Assembly: GCA_038154685.1 (NCBI GenBank)
Contig: JAYPYW010000113.1
Span: forward strand, 1-6,243
Reading direction: 5' to 3'
DNA length: 6,243 bases
Source of the DNA: GCA-002722245 sp038154685
Lineage (GTDB): Bacteria > Bacteroidota > Bacteroidia > Flavobacteriales_C > GCA-002722245
Both the position numbers and the translations under genes were made by a program. Positions 5,785 to 6,243 of this stretch are shown piece by piece; within the stretch, counting starts at the first letter, position 1, and each line of letters starts with the position of its first letter. Below the pieces are notes generated by a model. The model was not told where the DNA came from. It did not search any database and was given only the letters and a program-made list of their open reading frames with translations.

Positions 5785-6243
5785 AAATGGTAGTTTAATC
5801 TGTTCTTACTTTTTAAGCGAGCCCCTAATATAGAACCGAAGTTGAGTTAAATAAAGACAACCTTAAAAAGGTGATACGGTGTCTAAACCTGATTTTTAGA
5901 ATTAAAAACGAGCTAAGTATTATTTTAAGTTGTTGTAATTCAGTGTTTAACTGGTTTGTTTGAAATGAGGTTGTTTACTGTGCTTAAGATCATTTCAACA
6001 ATTTAAATGTGGATTAAAAGTGATGGTTTTCGTGTAGGGGCGGAACATTTTCCGCCTTCAAAACTCATAAATAGGCTTTCGGGTGGAAAATATTCCGTCT
6101 CTACAAAGGATAAATTCAAAGGCTTTTTCAAAACCTCTTACATCGTTCAAACCCCAAAAAAAGATCCTTTCATCCCTTTATCGCTTCAAAACTATTGCAT
6201 ATATTGTATTCTGTAATGCATGAATAAAAAACTTGTACTATGT
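5785..6243. other. 459-base non-coding region upstream of leuA
   Basis: No convincing gene, tRNA or known riboswitch is seen here; the open frames are short and lack family features. On the minus strand two equally weak matches to the Bacteroidota promoter pattern (-33 TTTG, -7 TAnnTTTG) are present: TTTA-N18-TAAGGTTG (5887-5858) and TTTA-N19-TATATTAG (5855-5825). Each has one mismatch per box, so neither can be chosen. A 17-codon minus-strand frame, MILSTVNNLISNKPVKH (5993-5940), sits about 155 bases before leuA, but without a leucine run or a following terminator. The right half carries the inverted repeat at 6033-6105. The end of the window is AT-rich with no recognisable gene entering it. 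Confidence 0.6.
6033..6105. repeat. Imperfect inverted repeat with self-complementary arms
   Basis: Two 24-base arms, 6033-6056 and 6082-6105, are reverse complements with four mismatches, all transitions, separated by a 25-base spacer. The outer ends read TGTAG and CTACA. Each arm also folds on itself: GGCGGAA-CATT-TTCCGCC (6039-6056) is a perfect 7-bp stem, and GGTGGAA-AATA-TTCCGTC (6082-6099) is the same stem with two G-T pairs. The GTAGGGGCGG-type end resembles interspersed extragenic palindromes or short MITE-like repeats that I recall from several bacterial groups. No T-tract follows either stem, so it is not a standard terminator. No target-site duplication is evident. Copy number in the genome is unknown. 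Confidence 0.65.

Noticed and set aside
5858..5872. ACCTT-AAA-AAGGT hairpin upstream of leuA as a terminator or attenuator
   Set aside because: The stem is only 5 bp, mostly A-T, and is not followed by a T-tract on the minus strand.
5940..5993. 17-codon minus-strand frame (MILSTVNNLISNKPVKH) as a leucine leader peptide for attenuation of leuA
   Set aside because: The position fits, but it has only two separated leucines and no GC-rich hairpin with a T-tract between it and leuA.
6057..6192. Three copies of TTCAAAAC (6057, 6127, 6185) as a repeat array
   Set aside because: Spacing is irregular (70 and 58 bases), the flanks differ, and an AT-rich octamer can recur by chance.
6007..6216. 69-codon plus-strand open frame
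   Set aside because: It runs across the inverted repeat and AT-rich spacer, has no family resemblance, and its composition is that of non-coding DNA.
6196..6222. TGCAT/ATGCA inverted pair near the right end
   Set aside because: A 5-bp A/T-rich stem with a long loop is within chance expectation in this sequence.

Overview
The window looks like part of a draft genome or metagenome-derived genome of a Bacteroidota bacterium, probably of the flavobacterial side. The reasons are AT-rich non-coding DNA, start codons preceded by A/T-rich sequence rather than a purine-rich Shine-Dalgarno, a short 2-isopropylmalate synthase, and general protein resemblance. The lineage is an inference from protein style, not a database match. 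A run of ten Ns at 5735-5744 marks a scaffold join.

Layout, left to right. Bases 1-195 (+) hold the C-terminal end of an endonuclease III-like DNA glycosylase whose start lies outside the window. It meets, tail to tail with interlocked stop codons, a compact minus-strand cluster. Read in its own direction this cluster is a CxxCxxCC (YkgJ-type) cysteine-cluster protein (2465-2031), a class I SAM methyltransferase of the Methyltransf_24 type (2004-1198) and a polytopic membrane protein of unknown function (1190-192). The gaps of 26 and 7 bases suggest one transcription unit. Upstream of it is the leucine operon, also on the minus strand: leuA (5784-4623), leuC (4570-3164) and leuD (3143-2559). 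It ends in a clear intrinsic terminator (2532-2510) that separates it from the cysteine-cluster gene. The remaining 459 bases (5785-6243) carry no convincing gene. They hold the leuA upstream region and a compact imperfect inverted repeat whose arms are each self-complementary (6033-6105).

Function. LeuA condenses acetyl-CoA with 2-oxoisovalerate to 2-isopropylmalate, and LeuCD isomerises this to 3-isopropylmalate. The next enzyme, LeuB, is not in the window. LeuA is broken on paper only: the N run is flanked by the same 9 bases on both sides, and collapsing that overlap restores the frame and gives a 380-residue protein with the family's DTTLRDGEQ signature.

I see no clearly new biological system. 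The items most worth a second look are the unnamed three-gene cluster with its histidine-bearing membrane protein, the non-canonical cysteine pattern of the endonuclease III end, the false gap in leuA, the palindrome beside the leu terminator, and the inverted repeat upstream of leuA.
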